From Desulfobacterales bacterium (GTDB lineage Bacteria; Desulfobacterota; Desulfobacteria; Desulfobacterales; JALSRD01): a stretch of DNA of 64,000 bases. Positions within the stretch are counted from its first letter, which is position 1, and each line of letters begins with the position of its first letter. The DNA is taken from contig JALSRD010000078.1 of NCBI GenBank assembly GCA_026984935.1, positions 62,001-126,000 on the forward strand. The letters are read 5' to 3'. A program made the translations under genes and the position numbers. Below the pieces are notes generated by a model. It saw nothing but the letters and a program-made list of their open reading frames with translations, was not told where the DNA came from and did not search any database. This document shows positions 1-7,757 of this stretch, piece after piece.

Positions 1-604
1 GTTTTTTATCCTGGTCCTCAGGCAGCGGCGAGAGATTGACCACGAAAGAAATCAGTCTGGCACCGTCCATAAGCAGGTAGTACGAAATCAGCAGCATGAA
101 AAAGAAATACACGATGAAATTCAATACATTGGACGCAATGGCGCTGGCCTGTTGGTAGAGGAACAGGCCCACCACTTTGCCGAGGTCCGAGATGGCCCGG
201 TTCAGGTCCTGGCCGGTCAGTTTGAAATTGACATTGGCCAGCAGGGCATTGAGGCGGTCCAGCAGGCGGCTGTGCTCGAAAAAGTGCCTGATCTGGTCGC
301 TGAGCACGGCATTTTTGCCCATCAGATAGAGGCCGTAGGCCTCTTTGGAGAGGATCCCCACGAAGAGCACGATGGGGATGAAGAGCACCAGGAAGATGAC
401 CAGGCAGGTCAACAGCGAAGCCGGCGATGCGCCGATGCGGGTATTCAGGCGCCTGTACAGGGGTGTGAATATCCCCGTGACCACTGCCGCCAGAAACAGG
501 GTTGAGACAAAAGGCCACAGCAACCATCCCAGCAGCAGTGCGGACAGCACGAAGAGCAACAGGAAGAACCACAGCATCATGTATGGCGAAGGGTGTTCAT
601 GCAT
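1..604 (-). CDS. AI-2E family transporter (PerM/YdiK type), C-terminus cut by window edge
   Basis: The minus-strand frame stays open to the first base of the window, so only the N-terminal ~200 residues are seen. It begins with a hydrophobic segment (WFFLLLFVLSALLLGWLLWPF), then a second membrane pair around TCLVIFLVLFIPIVLFVG, a soluble stretch, and a further hydrophobic run (NVLNFIVYFFFMLLISYYLL). This order is typical of the AI-2E/PerM exporter family, inner-membrane proteins of about 350 residues with eight membrane spans. The substrate cannot be told from sequence. I place the start at the ATG ending at 604 because a GAAGG lies about 13 bases upstream; ATGs at 580 and 577 are alternatives closer to the first membrane segment. 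Confidence 0.8.
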   Translation of the reverse strand, partial: MHEHPSPYMMLWFFLLLFVLSALLLGWLLWPFVSTLFLAAVVTGIFTPLYRRLNTRIGASPASLLTCLVIFLVLFIPIVLFVGILSKEAYGLYLMGKNAVLSDQIRHFFEHSRLLDRLNALLANVNFKLTGQDLNRAISDLGKVVGLFLYQQASAIASNVLNFIVYFFFMLLISYYLLMDGARLISFVVNLSPLPEDQDKK

Positions 605-781
605 TGAAATTGCCAAAGCCTTCGGTTGTCGCCGCAAAAGTCAACGGCCCCCGCACGTGCAGACCGCCCGCACGGAAGTTGCGTACGGCCGGCACGGATA
701 CGTCCGGGGTTGCCGTCGGCCGTTCGGGGCAGACGCCCGGCAGAAGCGGATTTGGAATGTAAGGCGCACTTTCCGGGGCGT

Positions 782-937
782 TTATTTGCTGACCAGCCCG
801 CCGGCGATCAGCAGTAAGATGACTTCCCAGATCATGACCGGTACCATGCCGCCGAACAGCGCGTAAGTGATACCGCCGCCAACGATCACCGGTACGCCGA
901 AAACAATCAGAATGCCGAGCTTTCTGCTGGTGTCCAT
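782..937 (-). CDS. small two-span membrane protein, 51 aa
   Basis: This short frame encodes 51 residues beginning MDTSRKLGILIVFGVPVI and ending LLLIAGGLVSK. It has two hydrophobic segments (about residues 8-28 and 34-48) separated by a short polar turn. A CAGGGG Shine-Dalgarno lies 11 bases before the ATG, and the protein is made of clean membrane-type residues in this frame, while the overlapping minus-strand frame is Arg/His-rich and looks like a shadow. It sits about 180 bases upstream of the AI-2E-type transporter in the same direction and could be co-transcribed with it. I do not recognise the family. It may be a small accessory subunit or simply a hypothetical membrane peptide. Confidence 0.55.
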   Translation of the reverse strand: MDTSRKLGILIVFGVPVIVGGGITYALFGGMVPVMIWEVILLLIAGGLVSK

Positions 938-980
938 ATGAAGCATCCCCTGTTTTTTTGATCATTCATGAAATGTTGTA

Positions 981-999
981 ATTGGAAATTGGAAATTGA
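981..999. repeat. short tandem repeat ATTGGAA in intergenic gap
   Basis: The heptamer ATTGGAA is repeated in tandem (ATTGGAAATTGGAAATTG) in the gap between the small membrane protein and the thiolase gene. The gap 938-1122 otherwise shows no gene. Confidence 0.5.
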
Positions 1000-1122
1000 A
1001 GCACCGAAACGGCCATCTGGTGTCCGATCGGCGCCCACGCAGGCATAACGTAATGCGTGCCCGGCCAAAAAGTCCTTTCTTCCCCTCCAGATTGCTACTT
1101 TCCAGTCTCAAGTTTGAGGCTG

Positions 1123-2409
1123 TCAGCGTTCGAGGATCATGGCCATGCCCATGCCGCCGCCGATGCACATGCTGATCATGCCGGTGCTGTATCCCTTGCG
1201 CACCATCTGCCCGACGCCGGTGACCACCTGGCGGGCACCGGTGCAGCCGATGGGATGCCCCAGGGAAATTCCGCTGCCCAGCTCGTTGGGTTTTTCCACG
1301 TCGATGCCCAGTTCGCGCATACAGCCGATGGCCTGGGCGGCGAAGGCCTCGTTGAGCTCGATCAAATCGAGATCGTCGATCGTCATGCCCGCGATCTGCA
1401 ACGCCTTGCGGATGGCCGGCACCGGGCCCAGGCCCATGTAGGCAGGATCGACGCCGCCGGCGGCAAAGGCGCGGATCCTGGCCAGCGGCTGCAGACCGAG
1501 GGTTGCGGCTTTGTCCGCGGTCATCAGCAGCACGCAGGCTGCGGCATCGTTGATCCCCGAGGCATTGCCGGCGGTGACGCTGCCGTCTTTCGCAAAAGCC
1601 GGCCGCAGTCTGGACAGTTTCTCCATGCTGGTGTCCATGGGCCGTTCATCGGTGTCGAAAACGACTTCGCCCTTGCGCGTCTTGATGGTCACCGGCACGA
1701 TTTCCTGGGCGAAAATGCCGTCGGCGATGGCCCGGCGGGCGCGCGTATGGCTCAAAAGCGAAAGTTCATCCTGCTCCCGGCGGCTGATATCGTACAGCGA
1801 AACGATATTTTCGGCGGTCAATCCCATGTGGTAGCCGTAGAAAATTTCGTACAGGCCGTCGTAGACCATGAGGTCGTGGATAGCGCCCACACCGGTCAGC
1901 TCCATGCGGTATCCCCAGCGGGCGTTGGGCAGGGCCATGGGCGCGCGGCTCATGTTTTCGTGCCCACCGGCCAGCACGATATCGGCCTGGCCGGTCATGA
2001 TGGCCGCCGCCGCCTGGGTGATGGCCTTCAGGCCGGAACCGCATACTTTGTTGATGGTAAAGGCCGGCGTTTCCTTGGGAATTCCGGCGCGGATCATGGC
2101 CTGGCGGGCCGTGTTCTGCCCCTGTCCGGCCTGCAGCACGTGCCCCATGACGACTTCGTCCACGGTCACGGGGGTTGCGGCAGCGTCCCAGTCGGCATTT
2201 TCTTTTTCCAAAGCGATGGGTCCGGCATCTTGCAGGCGGTTCGGCGCGGCGGAAGCCGTCCATTCGTCCGTCACGGGACGTAAACCCGCCTTTTTCAGTG
2301 TTTCGCGCATCACGATTGCGCCCAGCTCGACAACCGGTACGCTTTTAAGCCCGCCGCCAAACGATCCAATGGCGGTTCTCGCCCCACTGACTACAACAAC
2401 TTCTCGCAT
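1123..2409 (-). CDS. acetyl-CoA acetyltransferase (thiolase)
   Basis: This is a 428-residue thiolase, catalysing thiolytic cleavage or condensation of acyl-CoAs in the cytoplasm. The N-terminus REVVVVSGARTAIGSFGG is typical. The nucleophilic cysteine is in NKVCGSGLKAI (Cys123), the catalytic Asn/His region in LIELNEAFAAQA and SLGHPIGCTGAR, and the C-terminal CIGGGMGMA carries the second cysteine. The cysteine lies about 35 residues later than in classical thiolases because of an insertion around residues 45-75. A GGGAGG ribosome binding site precedes the ATG. In sulfate reducers such enzymes serve fatty acid, butyrate or aromatic-acid degradation, but no beta-oxidation partner is adjacent, so the exact substrate is open. 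Confidence 0.93.
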   Translation of the reverse strand: MREVVVVSGARTAIGSFGGGLKSVPVVELGAIVMRETLKKAGLRPVTDEWTASAAPNRLQDAGPIALEKENADWDAAATPVTVDEVVMGHVLQAGQGQNTARQAMIRAGIPKETPAFTINKVCGSGLKAITQAAAAIMTGQADIVLAGGHENMSRAPMALPNARWGYRMELTGVGAIHDLMVYDGLYEIFYGYHMGLTAENIVSLYDISRREQDELSLLSHTRARRAIADGIFAQEIVPVTIKTRKGEVVFDTDERPMDTSMEKLSRLRPAFAKDGSVTAGNASGINDAAACVLLMTADKAATLGLQPLARIRAFAAGGVDPAYMGLGPVPAIRKALQIAGMTIDDLDLIELNEAFAAQAIGCMRELGIDVEKPNELGSGISLGHPIGCTGARQVVTGVGQMVRKGYSTGMISMCIGGGMGMAMILER

Positions 2410-2637
2410 GTGTAACCTCCCCCGAAAAGAGCATTCGGATTAAATTGGCCGGGTTCCAGTTTGGGTGCCTCAAAAAGCGAAGCAAAGCTTGGCCTGTATA
2501 AACACAAAAACATACCACAGAACATATGGCAGGTCAATGAAGAAATGTTCCTGATTCTGACGGCTTAGCAGATTTTTTGGTTGCTGGTCCGGGCCGCTGC
2601 GTCCGGGGCAGGTGGTTTGCCCGGGATGCGGCCGGAG

Positions 2638-4575
2638 TCAGCGCGGTGCGGGCGCCGTGCCGCGCTTGAAAAGCGCCTTGACCGCCCGGCGGGCGGAAGG
2701 CGGCAGCGCCTGTCCGGTTGCGGGGTCCATGTAAACCTGGACTGCGTCGTCGGGCATGTCGAAATCTTCGTAGAGCCTGTCGGCCAGTGCCTGCCGCATG
2801 AAGGCGATCCACACCGGCAGGGCGGCCCGGGAGCCGGTTTCGCCACGCCCCAGCGTTTGCGCGTTGTCGCGGCCGATCCAGACTCCGGCGGCAATGGAGG
2901 GCGAAAAGCCAACAAAAAGCGCGTCCCTGAAATTGCTGGTGGTACCGGTCTTGCCGGCCACGGGCCGCTGCAGGATACGCGCCTTTTTGCCGGTACCCTC
3001 CTGGATGACGGCCTGCAGCATATTGCAAATTATGGCGGCACCGGCTCTGGAAAGGGCTGCCGTGACTACCGGTTTGGGGCGCCAGAGCACGTCGCCGTCG
3101 GCGTCGCTGACCTCCAGCACGGCCTGGGGCCGGATGGCGAGCCCGCCGTTGGCAAAGGCTGCATAGGCGGCTGTCAGGTCGATCAGCTTCACCTCCGATG
3201 TGCCCAGGGCCAGTGACAGGTCGGCGGTAAGCGGTGTGGTGATGCCCAGTTTGTGCGCCAGGGCGGCCACCGAGGCCGGCCCCAGAGCTTCCATCAGGCG
3301 CACGGCCGGAATGTTTTCCGACAACACCAGTGCACGGCGCAGTGTCATTTCACCATGATAGCGGTGGGAGAAGTTTTCGGGCTGCCAGTCCTTTCCACCG
3401 GCGCCTTTAAAGACAATGGGCGCATCCAGAAGCAGCCGGTTCTGGGCATAGCCCCTTTCGATGGCGCAGGCGTAAACGATGGGCTTGAACGCCGAACCCG
3501 GCTGCCTGAGCGCCTGGGTGGCACGGTTGAAGGAGCTTTGGGCCCAGTCCCGGCCGCCGACCATGGCCAGGATGCCGCCGGATTTGACGTCCAGTGCCAA
3601 CAGGGCGCCCTGGGGCGGCGGCTGGCCGATGCCGGCCTTGCGCATGCGGGCCTCGAGCGCGGCCAGGCCCGTATCGAGCGCCTGCCGGGCCGCCTGCTGA
3701 AGTTTGTATGACAGCGAGGTGACCACGCGCAGTCCGCCGCGGTAGAGCCGCGCCGCACCGATCTGTTTTTCGAGGATCGATTTGACGGTGTCGACGAAAT
3801 AAGGCGCTTTTAGCGCACCGCTTTTGCGCGGCGCCAGCCTGAGCGGCTGCTGCCGGGCCCGGGCGTAGTCCCGGGAGCTGATGAGGCCCGCGTCTTTCAT
3901 CTGCCTCAGCACGAGATTGCGGCGCGAAACCGCCAGCTGCGGATTGGCCAGCGGGGAATAGCGGCTGGGCGCCTTGGGCAGGCCGGCGATAAGGGCGCAT
4001 TGGGCCAGGTCCAGGGCGCTGACCGGCTTGCCGAAATAGCGTTTGGCCGCGGTCTGCACGCCGTAAGTGCCCGAGCCAAGGTAGATCTGGTTCAGATACA
4101 GGGCCAGGATTTCATCCTTGGTGTAGCGGCGCTCGAGCTGGACGGCCAGGAAAGCCTCGCGTGCTTTGCGCAGCAGACTCTTTTTGGGCGTCAGGAAAAG
4201 GGTTTTGGCCAGCTGCTGGGTCAGCGTACTGGCGCCTTCGACAAAATGACCGGCCAGCACATCTTTGACGGCGGCCCTGAAAATGCCTTTGATGTCGATT
4301 CCGCTGTGATGGTAAAAGTTGCGGTCCTCGGTGACGAGCAGGGCGTCTTTAAGCGCCTTCGGGATTTTGTCCAGCGTCACCGGTTCGCGTTTCTGGCTGT
4401 AGATTTCGGCCAGCAGCACATGATCAGCAGAGAAAATGCGCGTGACCGCCGGCGGGTGAAATGTTTCGAGTGCCCGGATGGAGGGCAGGTCGTGGGTCAA
4501 AGCCAGCAGGATGCCGATGACGACGCCGCTAAGGACGCCGCCGGCCAGCAGCAGGATGATAGAAATTTTTCGCAT
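2638..4575 (-). CDS. penicillin-binding protein 1A family bifunctional murein synthase
   Basis: About 645 residues. A single N-terminal membrane anchor (ISIILLLAGGVLSGVVIGIL) is followed by a GT51 glycosyltransferase domain with the catalytic glutamate motif EDRNFYHHSGID and the STLTQQLAK motif, then a transpeptidase domain with serine motif GSAFKP, LSEN and KTGTT. It polymerises and cross-links peptidoglycan on the periplasmic face of the inner membrane. I start it at the ATG ending at 4575 (MRKISI...), which puts basic residues directly before the anchor. The frame continues upstream to another ATG at 4644, which would add 23 residues. Neither start has a strong ribosome binding site. The enzyme is shorter than E. 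coli PBP1a and lacks its long insert. Confidence 0.92.
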   Translation of the reverse strand: MRKISIILLLAGGVLSGVVIGILLALTHDLPSIRALETFHPPAVTRIFSADHVLLAEIYSQKREPVTLDKIPKALKDALLVTEDRNFYHHSGIDIKGIFRAAVKDVLAGHFVEGASTLTQQLAKTLFLTPKKSLLRKAREAFLAVQLERRYTKDEILALYLNQIYLGSGTYGVQTAAKRYFGKPVSALDLAQCALIAGLPKAPSRYSPLANPQLAVSRRNLVLRQMKDAGLISSRDYARARQQPLRLAPRKSGALKAPYFVDTVKSILEKQIGAARLYRGGLRVVTSLSYKLQQAARQALDTGLAALEARMRKAGIGQPPPQGALLALDVKSGGILAMVGGRDWAQSSFNRATQALRQPGSAFKPIVYACAIERGYAQNRLLLDAPIVFKGAGGKDWQPENFSHRYHGEMTLRRALVLSENIPAVRLMEALGPASVAALAHKLGITTPLTADLSLALGTSEVKLIDLTAAYAAFANGGLAIRPQAVLEVSDADGDVLWRPKPVVTAALSRAGAAIICNMLQAVIQEGTGKKARILQRPVAGKTGTTSNFRDALFVGFSPSIAAGVWIGRDNAQTLGRGETGSRAALPVWIAFMRQALADRLYEDFDMPDDAVQVYMDPATGQALPPSARRAVKALFKRGTAPAPR

Positions 4576-4714
4576 CGTAAATGCAGTCAACGCGGGTTGA
4601 CGGTCCGGCCAAAGGTGGTGTAGAGATGGTCGGCTGTGAATCATCCGTTGCCGGCCGGCAAGTTGGTCATCCTACCGCCGCGCCTGCAACGCAACTGCCC
4701 CGAGAGGTGCACCC

Positions 4715-4990
4715 ATGTCCGATCACCATCATCAAAACGAATCGCAACACCACCATCATGCAGACGAACCGCAACAGGCGCTTGCCTTTGACCAGAAGCT
4801 GGTCAAGCTGCTGGAGCATTGGATCCACCACAACGCCGAGCATGCCCGAAATTACCGGGATTGGGCGCAGAAAGCAAAGGGAAAAAATTTTTCGGCGGCG
4901 GGGTTTCTGATCGACGATGCCGCGGAGATGACCCTGGCCATCAGCCAGAAGTTTGAGGCGGCCATCAAGCTGATCAAAAGCCGCACGTAA
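4715..4990 (+). CDS. small His-rich N-terminus protein, 91 aa
   Basis: This 91-residue protein starts with a histidine cluster (SDHHHQNESQHHHHADEP) followed by a helical region containing WIHHNAEHARNYRDWAQKA. No signal peptide or membrane segment is visible. A GAGAGGTG ribosome binding site sits about 5 bases before the ATG. The N-terminal His run suggests metal binding, as in nickel or zinc chaperones, but this is inference; I do not recognise a named family. It is divergently placed from the PBP1A gene and convergent with rfbD. Confidence 0.75.
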   Translation: MSDHHHQNESQHHHHADEPQQALAFDQKLVKLLEHWIHHNAEHARNYRDWAQKAKGKNFSAAGFLIDDAAEMTLAISQKFEAAIKLIKSRT

Positions 4991-5016
4991 CTCCAGTGCG
5001 CGCCGTTCCGCGGCTT

Positions 5017-5898
5017 TTACTTTGCATAGATCCGGGAAATGGTCTTTTCCAGGCTCTCCTGCCAGGCAATGGTACGGATGCCGAAATGCGCTGCGATTTT
5101 GCTGCAGTCAAGGGCGGAATTCGCCGGCCGGGTGGCGGCAGTGGGATACTGCGCCGTGGTCAGGGGTTTGATGCGCTTCAGCTTGAATTGTTGATGGCGC
5201 CCCGCCAGTTCGAAGATTTTACGGGCAAATCCGCACCAGCTGGCCACGCCTTGGCCGCAGTAGTGGTAGATTCCCCAGGAGATGTCCCGGCTGTCCGCGA
5301 TATGCTGCGCCATGGCGAGGATGGCCGCCGCCAGGTCGGCGGCACAGGTGGGGCAGCCGTACTGGTCGTCGACCACGCCCAGTTCGTTTCGCTCGGCGCC
5401 TAGTTTCAGCATGGTTTGGACGAAATTCTGCCCGTGGACGCTGTACAGCCAGGCGGTGCGTACGATCAGGTGGTGCGCGATGTTCGCCTGTACAGCCCTT
5501 TCGCCATCCATTTTGGTCCGGCCGTATACACTCAGCGGGGCCGGCGGGTCTTCTTCGGTGTAAGGCGTGGTTTTTTTTCCGTCGAAAACGAAATCGGTGG
5601 AAACATGGATCAGCGGGATCTGTATTTCGCGGCAGCAGCGCGCCAGGTTCCGCGGCCCGTCGCAGTTGACCGCCCGGCACAGGTCGGGTTCGGATTCGGC
5701 CCGGTCCACCTGGGTGTAGGCGGCCGCATTGATGACCAGCTCCGGCTGGAAAGCCTCGCTCACGCTCCGGATGGATGTTTCGCTGGTGATATCGATTTCC
5801 GGCAGATCCACTGTCTTGAGCAGAAAGCCCTTCGGCCGGCCCTGAGCCGCAAGCTCCCGGCCCAGCTGGCCGTTACCTCCAATGACCAAAATTTTCAT
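5017..5898 (-). CDS. rfbD: dTDP-4-dehydrorhamnose reductase
   Basis: This 293-residue short-chain (extended SDR) enzyme reduces dTDP-4-dehydro-L-rhamnose to dTDP-L-rhamnose with NAD(P)H, for surface polysaccharide synthesis. The Rossmann motif GGNGQLGREL is at the very N-terminus, DFVFDGKK follows, and the catalytic Tyr-x-x-x-Lys is in VYGRTKMDGE. The C-terminal substrate region RPANSALDCSKI is also typical. It stands alone: rfbA, rfbB and rfbC are not in the window, so the rest of the pathway must lie elsewhere. The end is convergent with the His-rich protein gene, 26 bases away. Confidence 0.93.
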   Translation of the reverse strand: MKILVIGGNGQLGRELAAQGRPKGFLLKTVDLPEIDITSETSIRSVSEAFQPELVINAAAYTQVDRAESEPDLCRAVNCDGPRNLARCCREIQIPLIHVSTDFVFDGKKTTPYTEEDPPAPLSVYGRTKMDGERAVQANIAHHLIVRTAWLYSVHGQNFVQTMLKLGAERNELGVVDDQYGCPTCAADLAAAILAMAQHIADSRDISWGIYHYCGQGVASWCGFARKIFELAGRHQQFKLKRIKPLTTAQYPTAATRPANSALDCSKIAAHFGIRTIAWQESLEKTISRIYAK

Positions 5899-6206
5899 TG
5901 TCTTTCAGACCTCCCCGGCAGTTATTCTGCAGCACGATCTGGAAATTTGCCGATTGACCAGCAGTCTATACCACAAACCCGGGGGCGAGGGCAGCATTTT
6001 TTCGCGGTACGCACAGGATATGCGCCCGGCCGCCGCGGCCGGGCTGTGAGGCGATTGCGACCGTCAAATGTCAGCGCATCGCCATGGCTTTCGCGATTGC
6101 AGTTTTTCTGAAAAGGTGCTATCGGCACCTTTCGGGTGAAGTGCCGGATGCCCGGTACGCAACCCAGGACAGGCAGCCTCCATCCCCGGACATGCAAAGG
6201 AGCCGT
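5899..6206. other. intergenic region with two hairpins
   Basis: About 310 bases between divergent rfbD and the aminotransferase. It holds a GC-rich inverted repeat CCCGGCCGCCGCGGCCGGG near 6027-6045 and an 8-bp hairpin with arms AAAGGTGC/GCACCTTT at about 6112-6133. Neither has a T-run, so they are not classical terminators. No gene is supported. Confidence 0.4.
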
Positions 6207-7532
6207 ATGAAAAAACCCCAGATCAAAACCGCCCTGCCGGGGCCTGCGGCCAAAGCCCTGATCGACGTCGACCGCAAGCATGTTTCCCCGTCATATACGC
6301 GCGGCTATCCACTGGTGGCTGAGAAAGCCAAGGGGCTCTGGATAACGGATCCGGACGGCAATGTCTTTCTCGACTTTACGGCCGGGATTGCCGTTTGTGC
6401 CACCGGCCACTGCCATCCCCGGGTGGTGGCGGCCATTAAAAAACAGGCCGATCGGCTTTTGCACATGTCGGGAACCGATTTTTACTACACCTCCCAGATC
6501 CGGTTGGCGGAAAAACTGGCCTGCTTGGTCCCCGGTGACTGCGACAGCCGGGTCTACTTCGGCAATTCCGGCGCCGAGGCCGTGGAGGCCGCCTTCAAAC
6601 TGGCCCGCTGGTACACCAAACGCGAGCTGAACATCGCTTTTTTCGGAGCCTTTCACGGCCGCACCATGGGCGCCCTGTCACTGACGGCCAGCAAGGTGAT
6701 CCAGAAAAAGCACTACAATCCGCTGATCCCCGGGATTACACACATTCCCTACGCCTACTGCTACCGTTGCCCGTACAACGTCTGCTACCCGTCCTGCGGT
6801 CTGGAGTGTGTGCGCTGGGTGGAGGAATCCCTGTTTCGTACCACCGTGCCGCCCGAGGAAGTCGCCGCCATCTTCGTCGAACCCATCCAGGGGGAGGGCG
6901 GCTACATCGTGCCGCCGCCCGAGTTTCACCAGCGCCTGCATGCAGTTGCCAAAAAGTACGGCATCCTGTACGTGGCCGACGAAGTGCAGGCCGGCATGGG
7001 GCGTACCGGAAAAATGTTTGCCATGCAGCATTTCGGTGTCACGCCCGACATCATTGCCCTGGCCAAGGGCATCGCTTCGGGGATGCCCTTGGGTGCCATG
7101 GTGGCGCACTCCGACATCATGGTTTGGGAAGCCGGATCGCATGCCTCCACTTTCGGCGGCAACCCGGTCTCCTGCAGTGCGGCGCTGGCTACCATCGAAC
7201 TGCTCGAGGGCGGACTGATCCGGAACGCGACCGAGCGCGGCGCACAGCTGATGAAGGGGCTGCGCGATCTGCAGCAATCCCGGGAGTGCATGGGTGATGT
7301 GCGCGGCAAAGGTCTCATGGTGGGCGTCGAGCTGGTCAGGGAGCGCAACACCAAACAGCCGGCGCCGGACTGGCGCAACACATTGGTCCAGAACGCCTTT
7401 AAAAGGGGCCTTCTGCTGCTGGGCTGCGGCGAAAGCACCGTGCGCTTCTGCCCGGCCCTGACGGTTTCCAGTGATGAAATTGACCTGTGCCTGTCGATTT
7501 TCGCCGATGCGCTGGACGAAGTCCTGGCATAG
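6207..7532 (+). CDS. class III aminotransferase (4-aminobutyrate/acetylornithine type, archaeal-like)
   Basis: A 441-residue PLP-dependent enzyme of fold type I. The PLP-binding aspartate is in YVADEVQAGMGRTGK and the Schiff-base lysine in ALAKGIASGMPLG (about Lys287); GNSGAEAVEAAFKLARW binds the cofactor phosphate. A cysteine-rich insert (YCYRCPYNVCYPSCGLECV) is typical of the archaeal-type GABA/ornithine aminotransferase branch. The ATG at 6207 is chosen because AAAGGAG precedes it by 4-5 bases, although the frame is open upstream. Likely donors are 4-aminobutyrate, ornithine or another omega-amino acid; the sequence alone does not decide. It may be monocistronic, since a tRNA promoter follows immediately. 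Confidence 0.88.
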   Translation: MKKPQIKTALPGPAAKALIDVDRKHVSPSYTRGYPLVAEKAKGLWITDPDGNVFLDFTAGIAVCATGHCHPRVVAAIKKQADRLLHMSGTDFYYTSQIRLAEKLACLVPGDCDSRVYFGNSGAEAVEAAFKLARWYTKRELNIAFFGAFHGRTMGALSLTASKVIQKKHYNPLIPGITHIPYAYCYRCPYNVCYPSCGLECVRWVEESLFRTTVPPEEVAAIFVEPIQGEGGYIVPPPEFHQRLHAVAKKYGILYVADEVQAGMGRTGKMFAMQHFGVTPDIIALAKGIASGMPLGAMVAHSDIMVWEAGSHASTFGGNPVSCSAALATIELLEGGLIRNATERGAQLMKGLRDLQQSRECMGDVRGKGLMVGVELVRERNTKQPAPDWRNTLVQNAFKRGLLLLGCGESTVRFCPALTVSSDEIDLCLSIFADALDEVLA

Positions 7533-7564
7533 GCCCTGCACCGGTGGATGTGGACGAAAAAAAC

Positions 7565-7593
7565 TTGTCACGGCCGGTGAATTGATGTAGTTT
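7565..7593 (+). promoter_or_regulatory. putative sigma70 promoter for tRNA-Arg(CCT)
   Basis: TTGTCA is followed after 17 bases by TAGTTT, and the tRNA gene starts 59 bases further downstream. Confidence 0.5.
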
Positions 7594-7652
7594 TTTAGAA
7601 ACAGCCGCACCTTGGCGGATATTACCCCGCACCCCGCTGGAAATCCGCATAT

Positions 7653-7728
7653 GCCCCCGTAGCTCAGTGGATAGAGCAATGGATTCCTAATCCATGTGCC
7701 GCAGGTCCGATTCCTGCCGGGGGCACCA
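7653..7728 (+). tRNA. tRNA-Arg (anticodon CCT)
   Basis: A 76-base cloverleaf. The acceptor stem is GCCCCCG/CGGGGGC, the anticodon stem-loop is ATGGA-TTCCTAA-TCCAT (anticodon CCT, reading AGG), the T-loop is TCCGATT, and CCA is encoded at the 3' end. Confidence 0.95.
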
Positions 7729-7757
7729 ACAAAACAGGAGGGCCGCAGCTTACCGCC

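Noticed and set aside
1057-2283. Long plus-strand open frame opposite the thiolase
   Set aside because: GC-rich antisense frame, His/Gly/Ala-rich without motif; the thiolase on the other strand has full motifs.
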